From the NCBI RefSeq assembly GCF_051401765.1, contig NW_027480468.1:2542001-2606000 (forward strand): DNA of 64,000 bases, written 5' to 3'. This document shows positions 25,397 to 37,105 of the stretch, piece by piece (within the stretch, counting starts at the first letter, position 1; every line of letters starts with the position of its first letter). The position numbers and the translations under genes were made by a program. This stretch comes from Calliopsis andreniformis (lineage: Eukaryota; Arthropoda; Insecta; Hymenoptera; Andrenidae). The notes below the pieces were generated by a model. The model was given only the letters and a program-made list of their open reading frames with translations, was not told where the DNA came from and did not search any database.

Positions 25397-27487
25397 GAAT
25401 TGAGGATTGAGGATTGAGGGTTGAAGATTGAGGATTGAGGAATGAGGATTGAGGATTGATGATTGATGATTGAGGATTGAGGACTGAGGATTAAAGATTG
25501 AGTATTAAGGATTGAAGATTGAGGATTGATGATTGAGGATTGAGGATTGGGGATTCAGGACTGAGGATTGAGGATTGAGGATTGAAGATTGAGGATTGGT
25601 TATTGAGGATTGAGGATTGAGGATTGAGGATTGAGGATTGAGAATTGAAGATTGAGTATTGAGGTTTGAAGACTGACGATTGAGGGTTGAGGATTGAGGA
25701 TTGAGGATTGAGGTTTGAGGATTGATGATTGAGTAATGAGGATTGAAGGTTGAGGATTGAGGATTGAGGGTTGAGGATTGAGGATTGATGATTGAGGATT
25801 GGGGACTGAGTGTTGAGGTTTGAGTGATGAGAATTGATGTTTGTGGATAGAGATTTAAAGATTACGGATTCAGTATTGAGTATTGAAAACTGTGAATTGA
25901 TGATATTCTATTGAGGATTGAGAATTGACAACTGATTGTTGAGGACTGAGGTCCGAAGATTGAGGATTCAGGATTGAGGATTCAGGATTGAGGATCCAGG
26001 ATTGAGGTTGGAGGACTGAGGATTGAGGATTGAGGAGTGAGGATTGAGGATTGAGGATTGAGGATTAAAGATTGAGTATTGAGGATTGAAGATTGAGGAT
26101 TGATGATTGAGGATTGAGGATTGAGGATTGAGGATTGAGCATTGAGGATTGAGGATTGAGGATTGAGTATTGAAGATTGAGGATTGATGATAGAGGATTG
26201 AGGATTGAGGATTGAGGATTGAGTATTCTGGATTGAGGATTGAAGATTGAGGATTGAGGATTGAGGATTATAGATTGAGTATTGAGGATTGAAGGTTGAG
26301 AATTGAGGATTGAGGATTGAACATTGAGAACTGAGTGTTGAGGGTTGAGTGATGAGAATTGATGTTTGTGGATAGTGATTTGAAGATTGCAGATTGAGTA
26401 TTGAGTATTGAAAACTGTGAATTGAGGGTAATCTATTGAGGATTGAGGATTGTCACCTGATTGTTGAGGACTGAGGTCTGAAGATTGAGGATTCAGGATT
26501 GAGGATTCAGAATTGAGGTTTGAGGACTGAGGATTGAGGATTGAGGACTGAAGATTGAGTATTGAGGATTGAATATTGCGAATTGAGGACTGAGGATTTG
26601 GGATTGAGGATTGAGGATTGCGGGTTGAGGATTGAAGATTGAAGATTGAGGATTGAGGACTGAAGATTAAAGATTGAGTATTGAGGATTGAAGATTGATG
26701 ACTGATGATTGAGGATTGAGGATTGAGTACTGAGGATTGAGGATTGAGGATTGAGTATTGAAGATTGAGGATTGATGATTGAGGATTGAGGATTGAGGAT
26801 TGAGGATTGAGTATTGAGGATTGAGGATTGAAGATTGAGTATTGAGGATTGAAGATTGAGAATTGAGGATTGAGGTTTGAACATTGAGGACTGAGTGTTG
26901 AGGGTTGAAGATTGAGGATTGAGGATTGAGGATTGAGGATTGAGGATTGAGGATTGAGTATTGAAGATTGAGGATTCATGGTAGAGGATTGAGGATTGAG
27001 GATTGAGGATTGAGTATTGAGGATTGAAGATTGAGGATTTTGTATTGCGGATTGAACATTGAGGATTGAGGATTGAGGATTGAGGATTGAGGATTGAGGA
27101 TTGAGGACTGAAGATTGAATATTGATGATTGAAGATTGAGGATTGAGGATTGAGGGTTGAGGATTGAGGACGAGGACTGAGGGTTGAGTATTGATGTTTG
27201 AGGTCTGAGGATTGAGGATTGAAGGTTGAGGATTGGTTATTGAGGATTGAAGAATGAGGACTGATGGTTGAGGATTGAGGATTGAGGAATGAAGATTGAG
27301 TATTGAGGATTGAAGATTGAGGATTGAGGAATGAGGATTGAGGATTGAAGATTGAAGATTGAGGATTGAGGACTGAGGATTAAAGATTGAGTATTGAGGA
27401 TTGAAGATTGAGGATTGATGATTGAGGATTGAGGATTGGGGATTCAGGACTGAGGATTGAGGATTGAGGATTGAAGATTGAGGATTG
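25388..27487 (+). repeat. Downstream copy of 6005-8104; second part of the mosaic
   Basis: This stretch matches 6005-8104 at an offset of 19,383 bp and carries cassette A9-B7. It also resembles 17.06-18.71 kb at 8,771-8,778 bp. At about 27487 it leaves the 6-8 kb version (attgatgattgagg) and follows the 18.7-kb version (attggttattgagg). Confidence 0.88.
25839..26483 (+). repeat. A9-B7 cassette of 120-bp diverged blocks
   Basis: A9 (25839-25958) carries attacgg and gtccgaag as in A3. B7 (26364-26483) is a standard class B block like B2. Spacing is 525 bp. After this cassette no 120-bp block appears for 9.9 kb, until 36403. Confidence 0.9.
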
Positions 27488-27835
27488 GTTATTGAGGATT
27501 GAGGATTGAGGATAGAGGATTGAGGATTGAGAATTGAAGATTGAATATTGATGATTGAAGATTGAGGATTGAGGAATGAGGATTGAGGATTGAAGATTGG
27601 GGACTGATGATTGAGGATAGAGGATTGGGGATTCAGGACTGAGGATTGAGGATTGAGTATTGAAGATTGAGGATTGATGATTGAATATTGATGATTGAAG
27701 ATTGAGGATTGAGGATTGAGTGTTGTGAATTGAGGACGAGGACTGAGGGTTGAGTATTGATGTTTGAGGTCTGAGGATTGAGGATTGAGGATTGAGAATT
27801 GAGGATTGAGGATTGAGGATTGAAGATTGAGGATT
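27488..27835 (+). repeat. Third part of the mosaic, matching 18717-19064
   Basis: This stretch carries the same rare string of variants as 18717-19064: two ggatagagg units around a gattggggactgatg unit. It differs by gttgtgaatt for gttgtggatt near 27724. At about 27836 it gives way to the family shared with 45.8 kb. Confidence 0.85.
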
Positions 27836-27840
27836 GAGGA

Positions 27841-29810
27841 TTGAGGGTTGCGGATTGAGGACGAGGACTGAAGGTTGAGTATTGATGTTTGAGGTCTGAG
27901 GATTGAGGATAGAGGATTGAGAATTGAGGATTGAGGAATGAGGATTGAAGATTGAGGATTGGTTATTGAGGATTGAAGAATGAGGACTGAGGGCTGAGGA
28001 TTGAGGATTGAGGATTGAAGATTGAGTATTGAGGATCGAAGATTGCGGATTGAGGACTGAGGATTGAGGATTTAGGATTGAGGATTGCGGGTTGAGGATT
28101 GAAGATTGAAGATTGAGGATTGAGGACTGAGGATTAAAGGTTGAGTACTGAGGATTGAAGATTGAGGATTGATGATTGAGGATTGAGGATTGAGTATTGA
28201 GGATTGAGGATTGAGGATTGAGTATTGAAGATTGAGGATTGATGATTGAGGATTGAGGATTGAGGATTGAGGATTGAGTATTGAGGATTGAGGTTTGAAG
28301 ATTGAGTATTGAGGATTGAAGATTGAGAATTGAGGATTGAGGTTTGAACATTGAGGACTGAGTGTTGAGGGTTGAAGATTGAGGATTGAGGATTGAGGAT
28401 TGAGGACTGAGGATTGAGGATGAGGGCTGAGGGTTGAGGATTGAGGTTTAAGGACTGAGGACTGAGGAATGAGGATTGAGAATTGAGGATTGAGGATTGA
28501 GGATTGAAGATTGAGGATTGGGTATTGAGGATTGAAGGATGAGGATTGAGGATTGAGGATTGATGATTGAAGATTGAGTATTGAGGTTTGAAGACTGACG
28601 ATTGAGGGTTGAGGATTGAGGATTGAGGATTGAGGTTTGAGGATTGATGATTGAGTAATGAGGATTGAAGGTTGAGGATTGAGGATTGAGGATTGAGGAT
28701 TGAGGATTGATGATTGAGTATTGGGGATTGAGGATTGAGGATTGAGTATTGAGGATTGAGGATTGAAGATTGAGTATTGAGGATTGAAGATTGAGAATTG
28801 AGGATTGAGGTTTGAACATTGAGGACTGAGTGTTGAGGGTTGAAGATTGAGGATTGAGGATTGAGGATTGAGGATTGAGGATTGAGGATTGAGTATTGAA
28901 GATTGAGGATTCATGATAGAGGATTGAGGATTGAGGATTGAGGATTGAGGATTGAGGATTGAAGATTGAGGATTTTGTATTGCGGATTGAACATTGAGGA
29001 TTGAGGATTGAGGATTGAGGATTGAGGATTGAGGATTGAGGACTGAAGATTGAATATTGATGATTGAAGATTGAGGATTGAGGATTGAGGGTTGTGGATT
29101 GAGGACGAGGATTGAGGGTTGAGTATTGATGTTTGAGGTCTGAGGATTGAGGATTGAGGATTGAGAATTGAGTATTGAGGATTGAGGATTGAAGGTTGCG
29201 GATTGGTTATTGAGGATTGAAGAATGAGGACTGAGGGTTGAGGATTGAGGATTGAGGAATGAAGATTGAGTATTGAGGATTGAAGATTGAGGATTGAGGA
29301 ATGAGGATTGAGGATTGAAGATTGAAGATTGAGGATTGAGGACTGAGGATTAAAGATTGAGTATTGAGGATTGAAGATTGAGGATTGATGATTGAGGATT
29401 GAGGATTGGGGATTCAGGACTGAGGATTGAGGATTGAGGATTGAAGATTGAGGATTTATTATTGAGGATTGAGGATTGCGGATTGAGGATTTAGGATTGA
29501 GAATTGAAGATTGAATATTGATGATTGAAGATTGAGGATTGAGGATTGAGTGTTGTCGATTGAGGACGAGGACTGAGGGTTGAGTATTGATGTTTGAGGT
29601 CTGAGGATTGAGGATTGAGGATTGAGAATTGAGGATTGAGGATTGAGGGTTGAAGATTGAGGATTGAGGATTGAGGATTGAGGATTGAGGATTGAAGATT
29701 GAGGATTTTGAATTGCGGATTGAACATTGAGGATTGAGGATTGAGGATTGTGGATTGAGGATTGAGGATTGAGTACTGAAGATTGAATATTGACGATTGA
29801 AGATTGAGGA
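27841..29810 (+). repeat. Segment shared with 45819-47790 (offset 17,978 bp)
   Basis: This stretch of nearly 2 kb matches 45819-47790 at a constant offset of 17,978 bp from ttgagggttgcgg to gagtactgaag. The antisense start codons near 28351, 28819, 28914 and 29727 correspond to those near 46329, 46797, 46892 and 47705. Scattered point differences are present (for example gattgaat versus gattgatt near 29051/47029). The constant offset means there has been no net length change inside. Confidence 0.85.
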
Positions 29811-32800
29811 TTGAGGATTGAGGGTTGTGGATTGAGGACGATGACTGAGGGTTGAGTATTGATGTTTGAGGTCTGAGGATTGAGGATTGAGGATTGAGAA
29901 TTGAGGATTGAGGATTGAGGATTGAAGGTTGAGGATTGGTTATTGAGGATTGAAGAATGAGGACCGAGGGTTGAGGATTGAGGATTGAGGAATGAAGATT
30001 GAGTATTGAGGATTGAAGATTGATGATTGAAGATTGAGGATTGAGGATTGAGGGTTGTGGATTGAGGACGAGGACTGAGGGTTGAGTATTGATGTTTGAG
30101 GTCTGAGGATTGAGGATTGAGGATTGAGAATTGAGTATTGAGGATTGAGGATTGAAGGTTGCGGATTGGTTATTGAGGATTGAAGAATGAGGACTGAGGG
30201 TTGAGGATTGAGGATTGAGGAATGAAGATTGAGTTTTGAGGATTGAAGATTGAGGATTGAGGAATGAGGATTGAGGATTGAAGATTGAAGATTGAGGATT
30301 GAGGACTGAGGATTAAAGATTGAGTATTGAGGATTGAAGATTGAGGATTGATGATTGAGGATTGAGGATTGGGTATTCAGGACTGAGGATTGAGGATTGA
30401 GGATTGAGGATTGAAGATTGAGGATTGATTATTGAGGATTGAGGATTGAGGATTGAGGATTTAGGATTGAGAATTGAAGATTGAATATTGATGATTGAAG
30501 ATTGAGGATTGAGGATTGAGTGTTGTCGATTGAGGACGAGGACTGAGGGTTGAGTATTGATGTTTGAGGTCTGAGGATTGAGGATTGAGGATTGAGAATT
30601 GAGGATTGAGGATTGAGGGTTGAAGATTGAGGATTGAGGATTGAGGATTGAGGATTGAGGATTGAGGACTGAAGATTGAATATTGATGATTGAAGATTGA
30701 GGATTGAGGATTGAGGGTTGTGGATTGAGGACGAGGACTGAGGGTTGAGTATTGATGTTTGAGGTCTGAGGATTGAGGATTGAGGATTGAGAATTGAGTA
30801 TTGAGGATTGAGGATTGAAGGTTGCGGATTGGTTATTGAGGATTGAAGAATGAGGACTGAGGGTTGAGGATTGAGGATTGAGGAATGAAGATTGAGTATT
30901 GAGGATTGAAGATTGAGGATTGAGGAATGAGGATTGAGGATTGAAGATTGAAGATTGAGGATTGAGGACTGAGGATTAAAGATTGAGTATTGAGGATTGA
31001 AGATTGAGGATTGATGATTGAGGATTGAGGATTGGGGATTCAGGACTGAGGATTGAGGATTGAGGATTGAAGATTGAGGATTTATTATTGAGGATTGAGG
31101 ATTGCGGATTGAGGATTTAGGATTGAGAATTGAAGATTGAATATTGATGATTGAAGATTGAGGATTGAGGATTGAGTGTTGTCGATTGAGGACGAGGACT
31201 GAGGGTTGAGTATTGATGTTTGAGGTCTGAGGATTGAGGATTGAGGATTGAGAATTGAGGATTGAGGATTGAGGGTTGAAGATTGAGGATTGAGGATTGA
31301 GGATTGAGGATTGAGGATTGAAGATTGAGGATTTTGAATTGCGGATTGAACATTGAGGATTGAGGATTGAGGATTGTGGATTGAGGATTGAGGATTGAGT
31401 ACTGAAGATTGAATATTGACGATTGAAGATTGAGGATTGAGGATTGAGGGTTGTGGATTGAGGACGATGACTGAGGGTTGAGTATTGATGTTTGAGGTCT
31501 GAGGATTGAGGATTGAGGATTGAGAATTGAGGATTGAGGATTGAGGATTGAAGGTTGAGGATTGGTTATTGAGGATTGAAGAATGAGGACCGAGGGTTGA
31601 GGATTGAGGATTGAGGAATGAAGATTGAGTATTGAGGATTGAAGATTGATGATTGAAGATTGAGAATTGAGGATTGAGGGTTGTGGATTGAGGACGAGGA
31701 CTGAGGGTTGAGTATTGATGTTTGAGGTCTGAGGATTGAGGATTGAGGATTGAGAATTGAGTATTGAGGATTGAGGATTGAAGGTTGCGGATTGGTTATT
31801 GAGGATTGAAGAATGAGGACTGAGGGTTGAGGATTGAGGATTGAGGAATGAAGATTGAGTTTTGAGGATTGAAGATTGAGGATTGAGGAATGAGGATTGA
31901 GGATTGAAGATTGAAGATTGAGGATTGAGGACTGAGGATTAAAGATTGAGTATTGAGGATTGAAGATTGAGGATTGATGATTGAGGATTGAGGATTGGGT
32001 ATTCAGGACTGAGGATTGAGGATTGAGGATTGAGGATTGAAGATTGAGGATTGATGATTGAGGATTGAGGATTGAGGATTGAGGATTTAGGATTGAGAAT
32101 TGAAGATTGAATATTGATGATTGAAGATTGAGGATTGAGGATTGAGTGTTGTCGATTGAGGACGAGGACTGAGGGTTGAGTATTGATGTTTGAGGTCTGA
32201 GGATTGAGGATTGAGGATTGAGAATTGAGGATTGAGGATTGCGGGTTGAAGATTGAGGATTGAGGATTGAGGATTGAGGATTGAGGATTGAAGATTGAGG
32301 ATTTTGTATTGCGGATTGAACATTGAGGATTGAGGATTGAGGATTGTGTATTGAGGATTGAGGATTGAGTACTGAAGATTGAATATTGACGATTGAAGAT
32401 TGAGGATTGAGGATTGAGGGTTGTGGATTGAGGACGAGGACTGAGGGTTGAGTATTGATGTTTGAGGTCCGAGGATTGAGGATTGAGGATTGAGAATTGA
32501 GGATTGAGGATTGAGGATTGAAGGTTGAGGATTGGTTATTGAGGATTGAAGAATGAGGACCGAGGGTTGAGGATTGAGGATTGAGGAATGAAGATTGAGT
32601 ATTGAGGATTGAAGATTGAGGATTGAGGAATGAGGATTGAGGATTGAAGATTGAAGATTGAGGATTGAGGACTGAGGATTAAAGATTGAGTATTGAGGAT
32701 TGAAGATTGAGGATTGATGATTGAGGATTGAGGATTGGGGATTCAGGACTGAGGATTGAGGATTGAGGATTGAAGATTGAGGATTGGTTATTGAGGATTG

Positions 32801-35800
32801 AGGATTGAGGATTGAGGATTGAGGATTGAGGATTGAGAATTGAAGATTGAATATTGATGATTGAAGATTGAGGATTGAGGATTGAGTGTTGTGGATTGAG
32901 GACGAGGACTGAGGGTTGAGTATTGATGTTTGAGGTCTGAGGATTGAGGATTGAGGATTGAGAATTGAGGATTGAGGATTGTGGATTGAGGATTGAAGGT
33001 TGAGGATTGGTTATTGAGGATTGAAGAATGAGGACTGAGGGTTGAGGATTGAGGATTGAGGAATGAAGATTGAGTATCGAGGATTGAGGATTGAGGATTG
33101 AGGATTGAGGATGAGGGCTGAGGGCTGAGGATTGAGGTTTAAGGACTGAGGACTGAGGATTGAGGATTGAGAATTGAGGATTGAGGATTGAGGATTGAAG
33201 ATTGAGGATTGGGTACTGAGGATTGAAGGATGAGGATTGAGGATTGAGGATTGAGTATTGAAGATTGAATATTGATGATTGAAGATTGAGGATTGAAGAT
33301 TGAGCGTTGTGGATTGAGGACGAGGACTGAGGGTTGAGTATTGATGTTTGAGGTCTGAGGATTGAGGATTGAGTATTGAAGATTGAGGATTGATGATTGA
33401 GGATTGAGGAATGAGGATTGAGGATTGAAGATTGAAGATTGAGGATTGAGGACTGAGGATTAAAGATTGAGTATTGAGGATTGAAGATTGAGGATTGATG
33501 ATTGAGGATTGAGGATTGGGGATTCAGGACTGAGGATTGAGGATTGAGGATTGAAGATTGAGGATTTATTATTGAGGATTGAGGATTGCGGATTGAGGAT
33601 TTAGGATTGAGAATTGAAGATTGAATATTGATGATTGAAGATTGAGGATTGAGGATTGAGTGTTGTCGATTGAGGACGAGGACTGAGGGTTGAGTATTGA
33701 TGTTTGAGGTCTGAGGATTGAGGATTGAGGATTGAGAATTGAGGATTGAGGATTGAGGGTTGAAGATTGAGGATTGAGGATTGAGGATTGAGGATTGAGG
33801 ATTGAAGATTGAGGATTTTGTATTGCGGATTGAACATTGAGGATTGAGGATTGAGGATTGTGGATTGAGGATTGAGGATTGAGTACTGAAGATTGAATAT
33901 TGACGATTGAAGATTGAGGATTGAGGATTGAGGGTTGTGGATTGAGGACGATGACTGAGGGTTGAGTATTGATGTTTGAGGTCTGAGGATTGAGGATTGA
34001 GGATTGAGAATTGAGGATTGAGGATTGAGGATTGAAGGTTGAGGATTGGTTATTGAGGATTGAAGAATGAGGACCGAGGGTTGAGGATTGAGGATTGAGG
34101 AATGAAGATTGAGTATTGAGGATTGAAGATTGATGATTGAAGATTGAGGATTGAGGATTGAGGGTTGTGGATTGAGGACGAGGACTGAGGGTTGAGTATT
34201 GATGTTAGAGGTCTGAGGATTGAGGATTGAGGATTGAGAATTGAGTATTGAGGATTGAGGATTGAAGGTTGCGGATTGGTTATTGAGGATTGAAGAATGA
34301 GGACTGAGGGTTGAGGATTGAGGATTGAGGAATGAAGATTGAGTTTTGAGGATTGAAGATTGAGGATTGAGGAATGAGGATTGAGGATTGAAGATTGAAG
34401 ATTGAGGATTGAGGACTGAGGATTAAAGATTGAGTATTGAGGATTGAAGATTGAGGATTGATGATTGAGGATTGAGGATTGGGTATTCAGGACTGAGGAT
34501 TGAGGATTGAGGATTGAAGATTGAGGATTGATTATTGAGGATTGAGGATTGAGGATTGAGGATTTCGGATTGAGAATTGAAGATTGAATATTGATGATTG
34601 AAGATTGAGGATTGAGGATTGAGTGTTGTCGATTGAGGACGAGGACTGAGGGTTGAGTATTGATGTTTGAGGTCTGAGGATTGAGGATTGAGGATTGAGA
34701 ATTGAGGATTGAGGATTGAGGGTTGAAGATTGAGGATTGAGGATTGAGGATTGAGGATTGAGGATTGAAGATTGAGGATTTTGTATTGCGGTTTGAACAT
34801 TGAGGATTGAGGATTGAGGATTGTGGATTGAGGATTGAGGATTGAGTACTGAAGATTGAATATTGACGATTGAAGATTGAGGATTGAGGATTGAGGGTTG
34901 TGGATTGAGGACGAGGACTGAGGGTTGAGTATTGATGTTTGAGGTCTGAGGATTGAGGATTGAGGATTGAGAATTGAGGATTGAGGATTGAGGATTGAAG
35001 GTTGAGGATTGGTTATTGAGGATTGAAGAATGAGGACCGAGGGTTGAGGATTGAGGATTGAGGAATGAAGATTGAGTATTGAGGATTGAAGATTGAGGAT
35101 TGAGGAATGAGGATTGAGGATTGAAGATTGAAGATTGAGGATTGAGGACTGAGGATTAAAGATTGAGTATTGAGGATTGAAGATTGAGGATTGATGATTG
35201 AGGATTGAGGATTGGGGATTCAGGACTGAGGATTGAGGATTGAGGATTGAAGATTGAGGATTGGTTATTGAGGATTGAGGATTGAGGATTGAGGATTGAG
35301 GATTGAGGATTGAGTATTGAAGATTGAATATTGATGATTGAAGATTGAGGATTGAGGATTGAGTGTTGTGGATTGAGGACGAGGACTGAGGGTTGAGTAT
35401 TGATGTTTGAGGTCTGAGGATTGAGGATTGAGGATTGAGAATTGAGGATTGAGGATTGTGGATTGAGGATTGAAGGTTGAGGATTGGTTATTGAGGATTG
35501 AAGAATGAGGACTGAGGGTTGAGGATTGAGGATTGAGGAATGAAGATTGAGTATTGAGGATTGAGGATTGAGGATTGAGGATTGAGGATGAGGGCTGAGG
35601 GCTGAGGATTGAGGTTTAAGGACTGAGGACTGAGGATTGAGGATTGAGAATTGAGGATTGAGGATTGAGGATTGAAGATTGAGGATTGGGTACTGAGGAT
35701 TGAAGGATGAGGATTGAGGATTGAGGATTGAGTATTGAAGATTGAATATTGATGATTGAAGATTGAGGATTGAAGATTGAGCGTTGTGGATTGAGGACGA

Positions 35801-35960
35801 GGACTGAGGGTTGAGTATTGATGTTTGAGGACTGAGGATTGAGGATTGAGTATTGAAGATTGAGGATTGATGATTGAGGATTGAGGATTGAGGATTGAGG
35901 ATTGAGTATTGAGGATTGAGGATTGAAGATTGAGTATTGAGGATTGAAGATTGAGAATTG
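28980..35960 (+). repeat. 0.96-0.97-kb higher-order repeats built from ~465/271/228-bp sub-units
   Basis: The ggacga landmark occurs near 29101, 29565, 29836, 30065, 30533, 30727, 31191, 31462, 31690, 32158 and onward. Successive gaps are close to 464, 271, 228 and 468 bp. The attttgtattgcgg landmark recurs near 28976, 29705, 31331, 32301, 33815 and 34780. A 1,626-bp step links 29491-29727 with 31117-31353, whose antisense translations are identical. There are no 120-bp blocks here, so this is the block-poor part of the array. Confidence 0.8.
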
Positions 35961-37057
35961 AGAATTGAGGCTTGAACATTGAGGACTGAGTGTTGAGGGT
36001 TGAAGATTGAGGATTGAGGATTGAGGATTGAGGACTGAGGATTGAGGATGAGGGCTGAGGGTTGAGGATTGAGGTTTAAGGACTGAGGACTGAGGAATGA
36101 GGATTGAGAATTGAGGATTGAGGATTGAGGATTGAAGATTGAGGATTGGGTATTGAGGATTGAAGGATGAGGATTGAGGATTGAGGATTGAGGATTGAGG
36201 ATTGATGATTGAAGATTGAGTATTGAGGTTTGAAGACTGACGATTGAGGGTTGAGGATTGAGGATTGAGGATTGAGGTTTGAGGATTGATGATTGAGTAA
36301 TGAGGATTGAAGGTTGAGGATTGAGGATTGAGGATTGAGGATTGAGGATTGATGATTGAGTATTGGGGACTGAGTGATTAGGTTTGAGTGATGAGAATTG
36401 ATGTTTGTGGATAGATATTTAAAGATTACAGATTCAGTATTGAGTATTGAAAACTGTGAATTGATGATATTCTATTGAGGATTGAGAATTGACAACTGAT
36501 TGTTGAGGACTGAGGTCTGAAGATTGAGGATTCAGGATTGAGGATTCAGGATTGAGGATTCAGGATTGAGGATTCAGGATTGAGGTTTGAGAACTGAGGA
36601 TTGATGATTGAGGATTGAAGAATGAGGACTGAGGGTTGAGGATTGAGGATTGAGGAATGAAGATTGAGTATTGAGGATTGAAGATTGCGGATTGAGGAAT
36701 GAGGATTGAGGATTGAAGATTGAAGATTGAGGATTGAGGACTGAGGATTAAAGATTGAGTATTGAGGATTGAAGATTGAGGATTGATGATTGAGGATTGA
36801 GGATTGGGGATTCAGGACTGAGGATTGAGGATTGAGTATTGAAGATTGAGGATTGATGATTGAGGATTGAGGTTTGAGGATTGAGCATTGAGGATTGACG
36901 ATTGAGGATTCAGGATTGAGGATTAAAGATTGAGTATTGAGGATTGAAGATTGAGGATTGATGATTGAGGATTGAGGGTTGAGGATTGAGGATTGAAGAT
37001 TGAGTATTGAGGATTGAAGATTGAGGATTGAGGATTGAGGGTTGAGGATTGAGGATT
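30236..37057 (+). repeat. First copy of a tandem 6,869-bp duplication
   Basis: This segment of about 6.82 kb is repeated at 37106-43926 with a constant offset of 6,869 bp. Landmarks matching exactly at that offset include tgttgtcgat at 30521/37390, gggtattcag at 30371/37240, and the A block at 36403/43272. The divergence points are near 30235/37104 on the left and 37058/43927 on the right. Point differences are few, for example gtttgaac at 34791 versus gattgaac at 41660. This suggests a recent event. Confidence 0.93.
36403..36522 (+). repeat. 120-bp diverged block, class A (A10)
   Basis: A10 has agatatttaaag instead of agatttaaag, a change shared with A11 and A13. It is preceded by gtgattagg, where other A blocks have gtgttgagg. 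No B block follows. Four gattcag units come after it, not the usual two. Confidence 0.9.
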
Positions 37058-37105
37058 CAGGATTGAGGATTCAGGATTGAGGTTTGAGAACTGAGGATTG
37101 ATGAT
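37058..37105 (+). repeat. Junction segment between the two 6.87-kb copies
   Basis: About 50 bp between the two copies match neither copy at the 6,869-bp offset. With its edges, the segment closely resembles the sequence that follows the A10 block near 36555-36620 (gattcag units, then gaggtttgagaactgagg, then gatgatt). This looks like a scar of the exchange that made the duplication, formed inside the array's own sequence. Confidence 0.65.
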
